DNA of 47,494 nucleotides from Candidatus Fermentibacterota bacterium (GTDB lineage Bacteria > Fermentibacterota > Fermentibacteria > Fermentibacterales > Fermentibacteraceae). Made by a program: the position numbers and the translations under genes. The notes under the pieces were generated by a model. The model was not told where the DNA came from. It was given only the letters and a program-made list of their open reading frames with translations, and searched no databases. The stretch covers positions 1-47,494 of the forward strand of contig PDSZ01000038.1 of NCBI GenBank assembly GCA_002748705.1, written 5' to 3'. Shown one piece after another: positions 1-7,801 of this stretch; position 1 is the stretch's first letter, and the number at the start of each line of letters is the position of its first letter.

Positions 1-225
1 GGAGAAGGTAAGCGGAGGTATTCAACCGACCGGGTAATGACCAAGCTCCGGGAAACGAGCGAGACTGTGATCAGCATGGTCTACCTGGTAATGAATCTTG
101 AGAGGCTGTTGAGGGAGGGTGCTTCCTCATACCTTATGAGGATTTATCACAGTCTGAAAGCCTGCTTGTTACTGGATGTCCTTTGGGTCAAACTGGACTG
201 GTCAGGTATGCATGGCCGGGGCTGA
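1..225 (+). mobile_element. C-terminal fragment of an IS5/IS1182-like transposase, cut by the window edge
   Basis: Frame 1 is open from base 1 to the TGA at 223-225 (74 codons). It carries the typical C-terminal signature of DUF772-type IS5/IS1182-like transposases: a GKRRY-like basic stretch, then T-K-L-R-E-T-S-E-T, then the hydrophobic V-Y-L-V-M-N-L-E-R segment near residues 27-36. The N-terminal part lies outside the window. The tail after LERLL is longer than I expect for this family, so the end may have drifted. A same-family N-terminal fragment lies at the other end of the window in the same orientation. Family assignment is by motif recall, not by a search. Confidence 0.7.
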
Positions 226-478
226 GTGGGATGATGGGTTGATCATCAAGCCCTAGTTACTGACAAGGGTAAGGTACCCTGATCAGCGGTGGTGGTCCAA
301 CCATTATGTCTAGGACTCTGCTGAAAAGAATGAGATAAACAGCAGGCTGTGAAGAAAGTGCAGCTGCTTCAGAAAGAATACAGCAATCTCTGAAAAACTC
401 TCTCCATAGCAGGAATGGCAGGATTCTCAATCCTGCAATTCTTTAAGTTTATTTCAAGGAGGGGTATCTTTGAATAAA
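226..478. other. Non-coding flank of the left IS fragment
   Basis: No convincing gene is seen here. A perfect 6-bp hairpin with a 3-nt loop lies at 266-280 (AGGGTA-AGG-TACCCT). The stretch probably holds the right end of the insertion sequence, but I could not find a terminal inverted repeat matching the sequence upstream of the right-hand transposase fragment. The end of the lamin-tail gene on the minus strand abuts at 479. Confidence 0.4.
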
Positions 479-1063
479 CTAGTTTCCTGCGGTGTTGGCT
501 TCCCCTGGAGTTCCCCAGCAAACAGCATTACCGCCGTCATCTGCGGTGGGATTGGCATAATCCTCTGAAGGTTTCCAGTTTGTATCGTCATTGGGACCTG
601 AAGGATCAATTCTCTCCAGAGATGCACCACCTCCGTCTGCTGGAGAAGGCGTTGTTCCATCTGCTCCCCAGTTCTCATCGTATCGAAGGGTTTCAAGAAC
701 AGTTCCGTCTTCCGAGTACACGATGATCTCGTCACTGGAGTTTCTGAGACGCGTCCATTCACCGCTCCATGGAATCACTCTTATCTCTGTACCGTAAGCT
801 GCTTCAAATGAGGACTGGTTGGCGCATACAACCCCGTAGGTATCAGGAGCAAGAAGATAGTGCCCCAGATAAAGCTGGTTGTTGCCGTCGCTGAGCATCA
901 TTCCTGCAAGGTTAACCGCTTCTGCCGAGGAATTGTAGAGTTCAATCCACTCCATGTGTTCATCAAGACCAAGGGTTTTGCCGTCAGGATTGTACATCAC
1001 CTCACTGAGTACAACCGCTCCAGGCATATTAGCCATGAGCATTGCTGCCGCAAGAAAAATCAT
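479..1063 (-). CDS. Exported lamin-tail-domain (LTD) protein
   Basis: 194 residues. The N-terminus is a hydrophobic stretch of about 18 residues that looks like a signal peptide, although it lacks a clear basic n-region. A single lamin tail domain (Ig-like fold) follows: L-S-E-V-M-Y-N-P near residue 19, then E-W-I-E-L-Y-N-S and L-A-G-M-M-L-S-D-G, and a C-terminal part rich in Gly/Pro/Asn. LTDs in bacteria are typically found in secreted or surface proteins and are thought to bind other macromolecules. No enzymatic domain or sorting tail is present, so this is a bare LTD. The start has a good ribosome site (AAGGAG, 5 nt before ATG). It is the last gene of the minus-strand ptb-buk-iorAB run, 33 nt after the DUF4126-like gene, and may be a passenger there. 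Confidence 0.75.
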   Translation of the reverse strand: MIFLAAAMLMANMPGAVVLSEVMYNPDGKTLGLDEHMEWIELYNSSAEAVNLAGMMLSDGNNQLYLGHYLLAPDTYGVVCANQSSFEAAYGTEIRVIPWSGEWTRLRNSSDEIIVYSEDGTVLETLRYDENWGADGTTPSPADGGGASLERIDPSGPNDDTNWKPSEDYANPTADDGGNAVCWGTPGEANTAGN

Positions 1064-1096
1064 ACAAGCTCCTTATTCATAAGTTGGTTTCTTCTG

Positions 1097-1645
1097 CTAT
1101 ATCCCGAGTCTTAGTTTTTGTTTCCTTCGCAAAAACAGGTAAGCCATGACCATTATCAGTAAAATAGCCATAATCGGAGCCACGACAGCAAGGACAGATG
1201 TGACCACCGCTGCCCCGTCCTCCAGTACAGCTATCACCCCTGAACCTCCAACCGGTGTAATAACCGACCTGGCTGCAACAGTTGTCAGTTGAACACTCCC
1301 TGCAACTGCTCCACCGGCAATGGCTGCCAGTATCCACCTTAATACTGGAGAAATATCACCGATTAGAGAAGCCACAAGAATTGTACCTGCCGCAGAGGCA
1401 GCAGGTGTTGCAATAGTATCAAGGCCGTTGCTTACCACTGGAATAAAGTAGGCCAGGGTTTCCACAACAGTAGCTATAATGAAACAGACTAAACACGGCC
1501 AGCTTCCTATCCACTGAAACCCGGCAACAGGTTCAAGGTGTCCGGTATGGGCGGCAATACTCATAACCAGCATGGGAATGAAAACTCGAAATCCGCATGC
1601 AGCAGCAAGAGCCACTCCCATAATGACACCCAGAACCCATTCCAT
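1097..1645 (-). CDS. DUF4126-like integral membrane protein
   Basis: 182 residues with about five hydrophobic segments: residues 5-30, 45-70, 80-105, 110-130 and 145-170. The A-A-A-C-G-F-R-V-F-I-P motif near residue 15 and the Gly/Ala-rich helices match the DUF4126 family as I remember it. That family has no established function. The C-terminus is basic (RRKQKLR), as expected for a cytosolic tail. The ATG comes one base after the iorB stop, so translation is probably coupled and the gene belongs to the ptb-buk-iorAB transcription unit. A role in transport of a substrate or product of that pathway is conceivable but unsupported. Confidence 0.65.
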   Translation of the reverse strand: MEWVLGVIMGVALAAACGFRVFIPMLVMSIAAHTGHLEPVAGFQWIGSWPCLVCFIIATVVETLAYFIPVVSNGLDTIATPAASAAGTILVASLIGDISPVLRWILAAIAGGAVAGSVQLTTVAARSVITPVGGSGVIAVLEDGAAVVTSVLAVVAPIMAILLIMVMAYLFLRRKQKLRLGI

Positions 1646-1646
1646 G

Positions 1647-2222
1647 CTAAAGCGCTTTTCCTCTTCTGAATGCCTCTATATTCACCTGAAGAGCTTTTGG
1701 TGGAACCCGCTCTTCAATGGCAGCCAGCCAGTGTTCCTCAGCTATTTCAGGAAGCTGCTTCGAAGCTGCTCCAAGAAGAATCACATTAACAACTCTCATA
1801 TTCCCCAGCTCCCTGGCAATATCCAGTACAGGTATCATCAGATTGGGAATATTCATCTCCTCAAGTATTTTGTTAACTTCAGGATAGGTTGCCTGGCCGG
1901 TGTTCACAGTCATAGGGTCAATTCGCAGATCACAGGCAATCAGTTTACCTTCAGGGGACAGGAACTCAGCCCATCTGAGAGCTTCCATCTTCTCCATTGC
2001 AAGTACAATATCTGCAGCACCCTTTTCCACAAGCACACTGTGCACTCTGCTTCCGAAACGGACATGGCTGGAAACAGCACCGCCCCGCTGTGCCATGCCG
2101 TGCACTTCACTCTTTTTCACATCGAAGCCAGCTCTCCAGGCTGCGCTGCAGAGGACTTCGCTTGCCAGAAGAATGCCCTGGCCTCCTGTACCGCAAAGTA
2201 TCACATTCTTGACTTTTTCCAT
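1647..2222 (-). CDS. iorB: Indolepyruvate ferredoxin oxidoreductase, beta subunit
   Basis: 191 residues, the usual length for IorB. It has the gamma-domain signature of 2-oxoacid:ferredoxin oxidoreductases near the start (I-L-C-G-T-G-G-Q-G-I-L-L-A, residues 8-20) and the S-E-V-H-G-M-A-Q-R-G-G motif near residues 38-48. With IorA it oxidatively decarboxylates aryl (and perhaps branched) 2-oxoacids made by transamination, giving acyl-CoA, CO2 and reduced ferredoxin in the cytosol. The start ATG overlaps the iorA stop by one base (TGATG), a typical coupled subunit pair. The partner electron acceptor may be the 55-residue ferredoxin encoded at 9144-9311. Confidence 0.92.
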   Translation of the reverse strand: MEKVKNVILCGTGGQGILLASEVLCSAAWRAGFDVKKSEVHGMAQRGGAVSSHVRFGSRVHSVLVEKGAADIVLAMEKMEALRWAEFLSPEGKLIACDLRIDPMTVNTGQATYPEVNKILEEMNIPNLMIPVLDIARELGNMRVVNVILLGAASKQLPEIAEEHWLAAIEERVPPKALQVNIEAFRRGKAL

Positions 2223-4012
2223 CAGATTACCCCCTCAAGATCCTTGGACAGGGCATCCTTGGGACACACCTGAACACACAGGTTGCAGTTGGGCCAGCAG
2301 AGCATTTCGTTAATAACCGGAATGTTTTCCTCGCTGTTCCAGCTGATGGCGGGGCATCCCAGTTTCAGACAGAGCTTGCAGTGTATGCACTTGGCAGGAT
2401 CGTGAACAGCCACTGTCTTTCGCTTGGGTTTGTATGCCATTATACAGGAACGCTTTGTGATAATAACACTAAGTTCGTCCCTGTCGAACTCCTCCATGAG
2501 AACCTTTTTCATTTCCTTGAGATTATGAGGGTCAACTGTACGGACATGCTTTACGCCGCAGGCGTGAACCATGGCTTCCAGATCAAGAACAGGAGCAGGT
2601 GCTCCACGAAGGGTTCTGCCAGTTGTAGGGTTTTGCTGACCGCCTGTCATTGCAGTAAGGCTGTTGTCCATTATCATCACAGTGCCGGTATTTCCGTTAT
2701 AGACCATATCTATAAGCCCGGTAATCCCCGAGTGAACGAAGGTTGATTCACCTATGGCTCCCACCAGCTTTGGCATATTCTCTTTGCCTACGGCTTTTTC
2801 TATTCCTGCAAGAACTCCTACTGCAGCACCCATGCATACAACTGTCTCAAGTGCATTGTATGGAGGCATGAGCCCGAGAGTGTAACATCCTATGTCTCCT
2901 GTGGAACTGGCACGAAGTTTTGAAAGGGAATGAAAGGCTCCTCTGTGGGGGCATCCTGGACAGAGGGCAGGAGGTCTTCCCGGAAGCTCCACACTTGAAT
3001 AGGTCAGAGGCAGCTGTTTTCCATTCTGTATTCCGTTTCTTACTATCTCCGGATTAAGCTCGCTCTCCACAGGAATCACATCGGAACCGATTCCGTCCAC
3101 AAGGAATCTTGAACGGATTCGTTCTTCAAGATAGGGCTCTCCTTCTTCCACGAACATGATTCTGTCCACGCTATCGATGAACTTCTTGATAAGCTTCCAG
3201 GGAAGAGGATTGGTCATACCGAGTTTGAGAACACTGGCTTCAGGAGAAACTTCCTTCACATACTGGTAACTGATACCGCTTGTGATTATTCCAAGAGATT
3301 TATCCCCCATCTCAATTCTGTTCAGCGGCGAATCGACTCCCCATTCCTCAAGCTTTTTCAGTCTCTCAATTACTTTGGAATGCATTACTTTTGAATGGGC
3401 AGGAATAGGAACCCTCTTGGCGATGTCCTTTGTGTATCCCTGAACTTTTATCTCTTTTCTGGGCCCTACATTCACCAGACTTTTTGAGTGACAGACTCTG
3501 GTTGTGACCCGAAGAAGAACAGGAGTGTCGAATTTCTCGCTTATTTCCAGAGCATAACCTGTGAAATCCTTGGCTTCCTGGCTGTCGGAAGGCTCAATTA
3601 CCACAACCTTGGCAGCCCTCCCCATCAGCCTGTTGTCCTGCTCGTTCTGTGAAGAATGAACTCCGGGATCGTCTGCACTGACAACAACAATACCACCTGT
3701 TGCACCTATATAGCTCAAGGTAAAGAACGGGTCGGCAGCAACATTAAGACCTACATGCTTCATAGAGGTAAGTACTCTGGCTCCTCCGAATGAAGCACCT
3801 GCAACAACCTCCATACCTACTTTTTCATTAGGAGCCCACTGTGCATCAATTTCAGGATACTCTTCTCCGATGGTCTCCATTATCTCCGTTGAGGGAGTAC
3901 CGGGATAGGAGCTGGCAAAATGAACTCCGTTCTCCCAGGCACCTCTGGCTATTGCCTCGTTTCCGGAGAGGAACAACCTGCCTGATGTGGTTTCATTGAG
4001 TTTTTTCCTCAT
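2222..4012 (-). CDS. iorA: Indolepyruvate ferredoxin oxidoreductase, alpha subunit
   Basis: 596 residues, full length. The pyrimidine-binding alpha domain is N-terminal (G-N-E-A-I-A-R-G, with S-S-Y-P-G-T-P-S-T-E-I near residue 35). The CPGCPHRG motif and the TPP-binding G-D-I-G-C-Y-T-L-G motif (from residue 372) mark the beta domain. The C-terminus holds two cluster motifs: Cys 542, 545, 548, 553 and Cys 572, 576, 579, 583, enough for two [4Fe-4S] clusters as in archaeal IorA. It catalyses CoA-dependent oxidation of indolepyruvate, phenylpyruvate or similar oxoacids with ferredoxin as acceptor. A ribosome site (AAAGGTGCGGA) precedes the ATG, 13 nt after buk. Exact substrate range cannot be read from sequence. 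Confidence 0.95.
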   Translation of the reverse strand: MRKKLNETTSGRLFLSGNEAIARGAWENGVHFASSYPGTPSTEIMETIGEEYPEIDAQWAPNEKVGMEVVAGASFGGARVLTSMKHVGLNVAADPFFTLSYIGATGGIVVVSADDPGVHSSQNEQDNRLMGRAAKVVVIEPSDSQEAKDFTGYALEISEKFDTPVLLRVTTRVCHSKSLVNVGPRKEIKVQGYTKDIAKRVPIPAHSKVMHSKVIERLKKLEEWGVDSPLNRIEMGDKSLGIITSGISYQYVKEVSPEASVLKLGMTNPLPWKLIKKFIDSVDRIMFVEEGEPYLEERIRSRFLVDGIGSDVIPVESELNPEIVRNGIQNGKQLPLTYSSVELPGRPPALCPGCPHRGAFHSLSKLRASSTGDIGCYTLGLMPPYNALETVVCMGAAVGVLAGIEKAVGKENMPKLVGAIGESTFVHSGITGLIDMVYNGNTGTVMIMDNSLTAMTGGQQNPTTGRTLRGAPAPVLDLEAMVHACGVKHVRTVDPHNLKEMKKVLMEEFDRDELSVIITKRSCIMAYKPKRKTVAVHDPAKCIHCKLCLKLGCPAISWNSEENIPVINEMLCWPNCNLCVQVCPKDALSKDLEGVI

Positions 4013-4025
4013 TCCGCACCTTTCG

Positions 4026-5102
4026 TTACTTGTATTCCTTCACTTCCTCGACTCCGTCAAGAACACGGAGAACCCCTCTGGTGAGAGCTTCCAGTTCTGC
4101 TTCGCCAGGGAACACCATGATCTTGCCGAGATAGGAGAGGTACTGTTCCAACTGTTCGGTAACCCATGAGTTATATGCCATGCCTCCTGTAATGACAACC
4201 GCATCCACTCTGCCTTTAAGGGCTGCTCCCATGGCACCGGCCTCTTTGGCCATCTGATATATCATTCCTCTTAGAACGCTGTCGGCTTTTTTATCCCCTG
4301 CTTCTACCTTTTCCCATATACGGCCCACATGCTCATCTCCGAGATAAGCATAAACACCACCCTGTTTAAGAAGCATCCTTTTCAATTCAGCTGCAGAGTA
4401 CTTTCCGCTGAAACAGAGCTTCATCAGGCCTGTCACAGGAAGGCCGCCTGTTCTTGTAGAGCTGAAGGGGCCTCCGTCATTGGCATTGTTGGTATCTATC
4501 ATTCTGCCTTTTTCAAGGGCATTAACACTGATACCGCTTCCAAGATGCATTACCACCAGGTTCAAATCATTCAGGGGCTTGTTCATTCGGGCAGATGCCT
4601 TGTAAGCAACCATTCTGATGTTAAGAGCGTGACTGAGGCTCTTCCTTGGCAGAAGCGGATGCCCGGAATAACGGGCCTCATCAATCATTTCATCCACACA
4701 TACAGGATCCACGAAGTAGGCAGGAATACCTGAGTCTCCGGCAATTGCCCATGCAATAGGCGCACCAAGGTTTGAGGGATGATCTGCCTGAAGAGTTGAA
4801 CCGTCACGGATATCATCAAGGAGTTTTTGGTTAACACGATAAGTTCCGCTCTTAAGAGGCTTGAAAGTGCCCCCTCTGCCAACAACAGCTGTGAGATCTT
4901 CTACAGAGTAGCCCTTGTCTTTGAGAACCTCAAGCACCAGGTCTTTTCTGAAGTTCATCTGCCTGTATGTTGATCCGAAAGCTGCAAGGTCTTCAGCTTC
5001 GTGATGAATGTTCTCATCAAAAAGCATCTCATCTTCCCTGTACAACCCTGCCTTGGTTGAGGTGCCGCCAGGGTTTACTGCGAGTATCAGCCGTTGGGTC
5101 AT
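4026..5102 (-). CDS. buk: Butyrate kinase (acyl-phosphate kinase, ASKHA family)
   Basis: 358 residues, normal length. Family motifs: N-P-G-G-T-S-T-K near residues 10-17 (phosphate 1), G-R-G-G near 75, H-L-G-S-G-I-S-V near 185 (phosphate 2), and V-I-T-G-G-M-A-Y-N near 300 (adenosine). It transfers the phosphate of butyryl-phosphate, or a related branched or aryl acyl-phosphate, to ADP. The start has a strong ribosome site (GGAGGG) and overlaps the ptb stop by 4 nt. Between ptb and iorAB it probably completes ATP-yielding release of the acid formed from the IorAB acyl-CoA. Preference for butyrate versus isovalerate, isobutyrate or phenylacetate is open. Confidence 0.93.
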   Translation of the reverse strand: MTQRLILAVNPGGTSTKAGLYREDEMLFDENIHHEAEDLAAFGSTYRQMNFRKDLVLEVLKDKGYSVEDLTAVVGRGGTFKPLKSGTYRVNQKLLDDIRDGSTLQADHPSNLGAPIAWAIAGDSGIPAYFVDPVCVDEMIDEARYSGHPLLPRKSLSHALNIRMVAYKASARMNKPLNDLNLVVMHLGSGISVNALEKGRMIDTNNANDGGPFSSTRTGGLPVTGLMKLCFSGKYSAAELKRMLLKQGGVYAYLGDEHVGRIWEKVEAGDKKADSVLRGMIYQMAKEAGAMGAALKGRVDAVVITGGMAYNSWVTEQLEQYLSYLGKIMVFPGEAELEALTRGVLRVLDGVEEVKEYK

Positions 5103-5998
5103 TTGGACCCTCCTGCAACAACAACTCCCAGGGCCAGGCTGTTGAGCTTGGTCTCTGCAGCATCAGATCTGCTCAGCATAACCACCGGTGCGGCGGCACC
5201 GGCAATCAGACCGCCTACCTGGGTGTCTGTCATGTACATGAAGCCCTTTGCAAAGATGTTGCCGCTTGCAATATCAGGTGTAACAAGAACATTGGCTCTG
5301 CCGGCAACAGGCCCTGTCATGTTCTTTATTCGTGCAGCTTCAGGGTCCATTGCTCCATCTACAGCAACAGGGCCGGCAACTTCAGCTCCATCTATACCTT
5401 CTGCTGCCAGCTTCTCCCAAAGAACTGTTTCAGGCATTTTCTCATTAACCACCTCCACAGCAGCGAGGAGGGCTATAAGAGGTTTCTCAGCTCCAAGCTT
5501 TACCATAACCTCTCCTGCATTCCATGCTATCTGCTTTACCTCATTCAGGTCAGGACGAATGTTCATTCCCCCGTCTGTGATTCCCACCAGTCTTTTCTGT
5601 TTCGGTGCGTGAACCACTGCCACATGGCTGAGGACTCTACCGGTTCTCAGACCTATTTCCTTGTCAAGAATTGCGTTCTGAAAAACGGAAGTTTTAAGAA
5701 GCCCTTTCATAAGCATGCTGGCTTCTCCTGTACTTACAAGCCTTACAGCCTCTTTTGCAGCGGTTTCTGCATCTTGACAATCCTGAACGGTTATGTCGTC
5801 AGGCAGCTTCTTTCCAAGAACCTCGAGGGACTCTTTCACCCCTGAAGAAGGCCCTATGATTATACTTCCGGCAAGGCCGGATTCAGAAGCCTGAATAAGA
5901 GCTTCAAGGGATGCAGGGTCGTGTCCCATGGGAACAGCAGCCCGGGAACCGCTGACAGACCTGGCAGCCTGACGGATTTCTTCGAAATTTCTAAGCAA
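5099..5998 (-). CDS. ptb: Phosphate butyryltransferase (phosphate acyltransferase)
   Basis: 299 residues when read from the TTG at 5998. That start is chosen because AGAGGAGG lies 8 nt upstream and the length fits the ~300-residue family; the open frame continues further upstream without a comparable ribosome site. It belongs to the phosphate acetyl/butyryltransferase family: M-G-H-D-P-A-S-L-E-A-L near residue 20, M-K-G-L-L-K-T near 95, and a C-terminal L-V-T-P-D-I-A-S-G-N-I motif. It converts acyl-CoA plus phosphate to acyl-phosphate plus CoA, feeding the kinase encoded next (4-nt overlap). It is the first gene of the minus-strand operon with iorAB, which suggests its acyl-CoA comes from 2-oxoacid oxidation rather than a butyrate pathway. 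Confidence 0.92.
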   Translation of the reverse strand: MLRNFEEIRQAARSVSGSRAAVPMGHDPASLEALIQASESGLAGSIIIGPSSGVKESLEVLGKKLPDDITVQDCQDAETAAKEAVRLVSTGEASMLMKGLLKTSVFQNAILDKEIGLRTGRVLSHVAVVHAPKQKRLVGITDGGMNIRPDLNEVKQIAWNAGEVMVKLGAEKPLIALLAAVEVVNEKMPETVLWEKLAAEGIDGAEVAGPVAVDGAMDPEAARIKNMTGPVAGRANVLVTPDIASGNIFAKGFMYMTDTQVGGLIAGAAAPVVMLSRSDAAETKLNSLALGVVVAGGSK

Positions 5999-6021
5999 GG
6001 TTAAAACCTCCTCTATGGAAA

Positions 6022-6070
6022 TTGAGCAGAATAATGGATATGATACTATTGTTGAAAAGCACTTGATCAA
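6022..6070. promoter_or_regulatory. Candidate overlapping divergent promoters (ptb operon / HAD operon)
   Basis: The 92-bp gap between the ptb and HAD starts holds two sigma70-like elements facing opposite ways. Plus strand: TTGAGC at 6022-6027, 16-bp spacer, TACTAT at 6044-6049. Minus strand: TTGATC (6070-6065), 16-bp spacer, TAGTAT (6048-6043). The two -10 boxes are almost the same bases read on opposite strands, so the promoters would exclude each other. Hexamer matches are moderate and no start site is known. Confidence 0.35.
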
Positions 6071-6090
6071 CCAGACCTGCAGGGAGAACA

Positions 6091-6768
6091 TTGACCCTTC
6101 TGAAGCTCTGGAAGAGAACTGAAGCGGTTCTCTTTGATTTTGACGGCGTTCTGGCAGACAGCGAACCGTTTTACCGTTCCTCATGGAATCAGGTGCTGGT
6201 TCAATTCGGCCACTCAGTGTCAGAAAAAGACTACTGGAAATACTGGGCCTATCTGGGCCAGGGGCTTAAAGGAGAAATGGAAAGAACAGGTCTTGTGATA
6301 GACAATACCTCCCAGTCCCAGGCCAGGGCCCAGCAGAAAGAAATCTATTCCAGATTCTGCCTTTCAGGAAGCATTCCTCTGTTTTCCGGCGCTGCAGAGG
6401 CTGTGAGCATGGCATGCAAACTGAAAAAATGTGCAATAGCTTCAAATACAGAGAGCAGTCTTGTAAGAGCCATAGCATCAACTGAAATGAAAACTCTCCC
6501 TCCTGTTGTGGGAGGAGAAGGACTGAGATCAAAACCTGCTCCTGATATCTTTCTCAGGGCAGCTGAAGTACTGGAAGTAAAACCGGAAAAATGTCTTGTG
6601 ATAGAGGATGCTCTGAAGGGCGTAAAGGCGGCGCAATCTGCGGGAATGCCTGTAATACTTGTGAGAAACGGATACAATGACAAATTTGAATCATCAGGAA
6701 TATCAATGGAGATTAGATCTATAAATACTTTGAATAATTTTATGAAGGAAAGACTGAATGCCAGGTGA
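6091..6768 (+). CDS. HAD-superfamily hydrolase, beta-phosphoglucomutase/phosphatase-like
   Basis: 225 residues from a TTG start with GGGAG 4 nt upstream; no ATG fits upstream of the catalytic motif. Motif I D-F-D-G-V-L-A-D-S-E-P places the nucleophile at Asp16 and the acid/base at Asp18. Motif II is the Ser of I-A-S-N-T-E-S, motif III the Lys of R-S-K-P-A-P-D-I-F, and motif IV V-I-E-D-A-L-K-G-V. The alpha-helical cap between motifs I and II is of the subclass I type seen in sugar-phosphate mutases and phosphatases. The substrate cannot be predicted; being first in a cassette with a glycosyltransferase, a sugar phosphate is reasonable. The next gene starts inside its last codons (11-nt overlap). 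Confidence 0.85.
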   Translation: MTLLKLWKRTEAVLFDFDGVLADSEPFYRSSWNQVLVQFGHSVSEKDYWKYWAYLGQGLKGEMERTGLVIDNTSQSQARAQQKEIYSRFCLSGSIPLFSGAAEAVSMACKLKKCAIASNTESSLVRAIASTEMKTLPPVVGGEGLRSKPAPDIFLRAAEVLEVKPEKCLVIEDALKGVKAAQSAGMPVILVRNGYNDKFESSGISMEIRSINTLNNFMKERLNAR

Positions 6769-7306
6769 AATAGTCATGTACGACCCTCTGGTTGTGCCTG
6801 TAGTTATGGTACTCGCCGGATTTGCTCTTGCCTTTCACGGCAGGAAACTTGTTCCACTGGCGCTGGTTATTGTTTCACTGGCTGCCGGTTTCCTGTACGG
6901 CGGGGGTATAGTTTTATCGTTTACCGATAATCCTGATATCATCAGATGGGCACCGGTTATACTGGGCATTGCTGCTGCTGTACTTGTATCTGTTCTTTAT
7001 CGGCTGTTTTTTTTCGCTGCCGGGGCTATTCTCGGTTTTGTTCTGGTACATCTTATCTTTCCTGAATCTTCTCTTATTTTCGGAATTCTCGGCGCCTTTC
7101 TAGGCGGAAGCCTTGTATATCTGTTCAGAAATCTGGTCTTCTCTGTACTTACTGCTCTATTTGGCGGTATACTTCTCGCTTCAGGATCAGTTAACCTGCT
7201 TGGCTGGATAAGGGTTTCAGCAGACAACGCTGCCTATATTCTCATACTGACAGGCACATGCATATGGGGATTCATTCATCAGATGCGTAAAGGAAGGAAA
7301 TCCTAG
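6758..7306 (+). CDS. Multi-pass membrane protein of unknown function (DUF4203-like)
   Basis: 182 residues, nearly all hydrophobic, with about six to seven membrane spans rich in Gly and Ala and a short basic C-terminus (QMRKGRK). The G-x3-G-x3-hydrophobic pattern recalls DUF4203/TMEM198-type proteins, but I hold that weakly. The ATG at 6758 overlaps the HAD gene. An alternative ATG at 6776 with AGGTGA 7 nt upstream would remove six residues. The stop shares a base with the next GTG start (TAGTG), so the cassette is tightly coupled. No catalytic residues are visible. Confidence 0.6.
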   Translation: MPGEIVMYDPLVVPVVMVLAGFALAFHGRKLVPLALVIVSLAAGFLYGGGIVLSFTDNPDIIRWAPVILGIAAAVLVSVLYRLFFFAAGAILGFVLVHLIFPESSLIFGILGAFLGGSLVYLFRNLVFSVLTALFGGILLASGSVNLLGWIRVSADNAAYILILTGTCIWGFIHQMRKGRKS

Positions 7307-7800
7307 TGGAAGAGCGTCTTCTGGATTACGGCATAGTACTCGGAGTTGTTTTGGTTCTTATGGGTCTTTTCAGGCTCTCTAGGTTTCTCTTGCGCAGATT
7401 TACTGCAAGGGAGAATTTTGACGCTGATCGTGCCCTTGTATGGGCAGGGTACTTTCTTCTTTCAGGACTTCTGCTGCTGCCTTTCATCACGGCTCTCCTG
7501 GCCTTTGCAGACAATCAGGCTCTTGCAGGAGGAATGCCCCTTCATCTATTTCTTACAGCGATCTCAGTGGTGCTCTTCAGCTTTGCAGAAGACCTGTTCA
7601 GAGATTACAACTCCTATGGCTCCAGAGAACTTAAACCACTGAGCTGGCATGTAAAAAAACTGCTGATACCTGTTCTTGTCTTCTGGATTATCGGGTGTGT
7701 TTTCATCAGCCCTCTTTTCTATTCCGGTCTTACTGTGCTTACCTCTGTTTTCTACAGACTATGCCTTTTCTTCAGAAAAACAGGGCCTGGAAAGAACTGA
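7306..7800 (+). CDS. Small membrane protein of unknown function
   Basis: 164 residues starting at GTG 7306, overlapping the previous stop by one base, with AGGAAGGAAA upstream. Four hydrophobic segments are visible, roughly residues 8-28, 45-67, 80-98 and 120-150. A basic loop (RFLLRRFTAR) follows the first span and another (HVKK) precedes the last. I do not recognise a family. Gene order (HAD, two membrane proteins, GT4, all overlapping or abutting) suggests a cell-envelope glycan or lipid modification cassette, which is inference from context only. Confidence 0.6.
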   Translation: MEERLLDYGIVLGVVLVLMGLFRLSRFLLRRFTARENFDADRALVWAGYFLLSGLLLLPFITALLAFADNQALAGGMPLHLFLTAISVVLFSFAEDLFRDYNSYGSRELKPLSWHVKKLLIPVLVFWIIGCVFISPLFYSGLTVLTSVFYRLCLFFRKTGPGKN

Positions 7801-7801
7801 T

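Noticed and set aside
5999..6184. Longer Ptb starting at an upstream ATG (361 residues)
   Set aside because: The extra 62 residues are Cys/Trp/Phe-rich and unlike the family, and the TTG at 5998 has a strong ribosome site at the right place.
7676..7801. Upstream extension of the GT4 gene
   Set aside because: It overlaps the preceding membrane protein by over 100 nt in another frame; the GT4 fold starts at the ATG at 7802.
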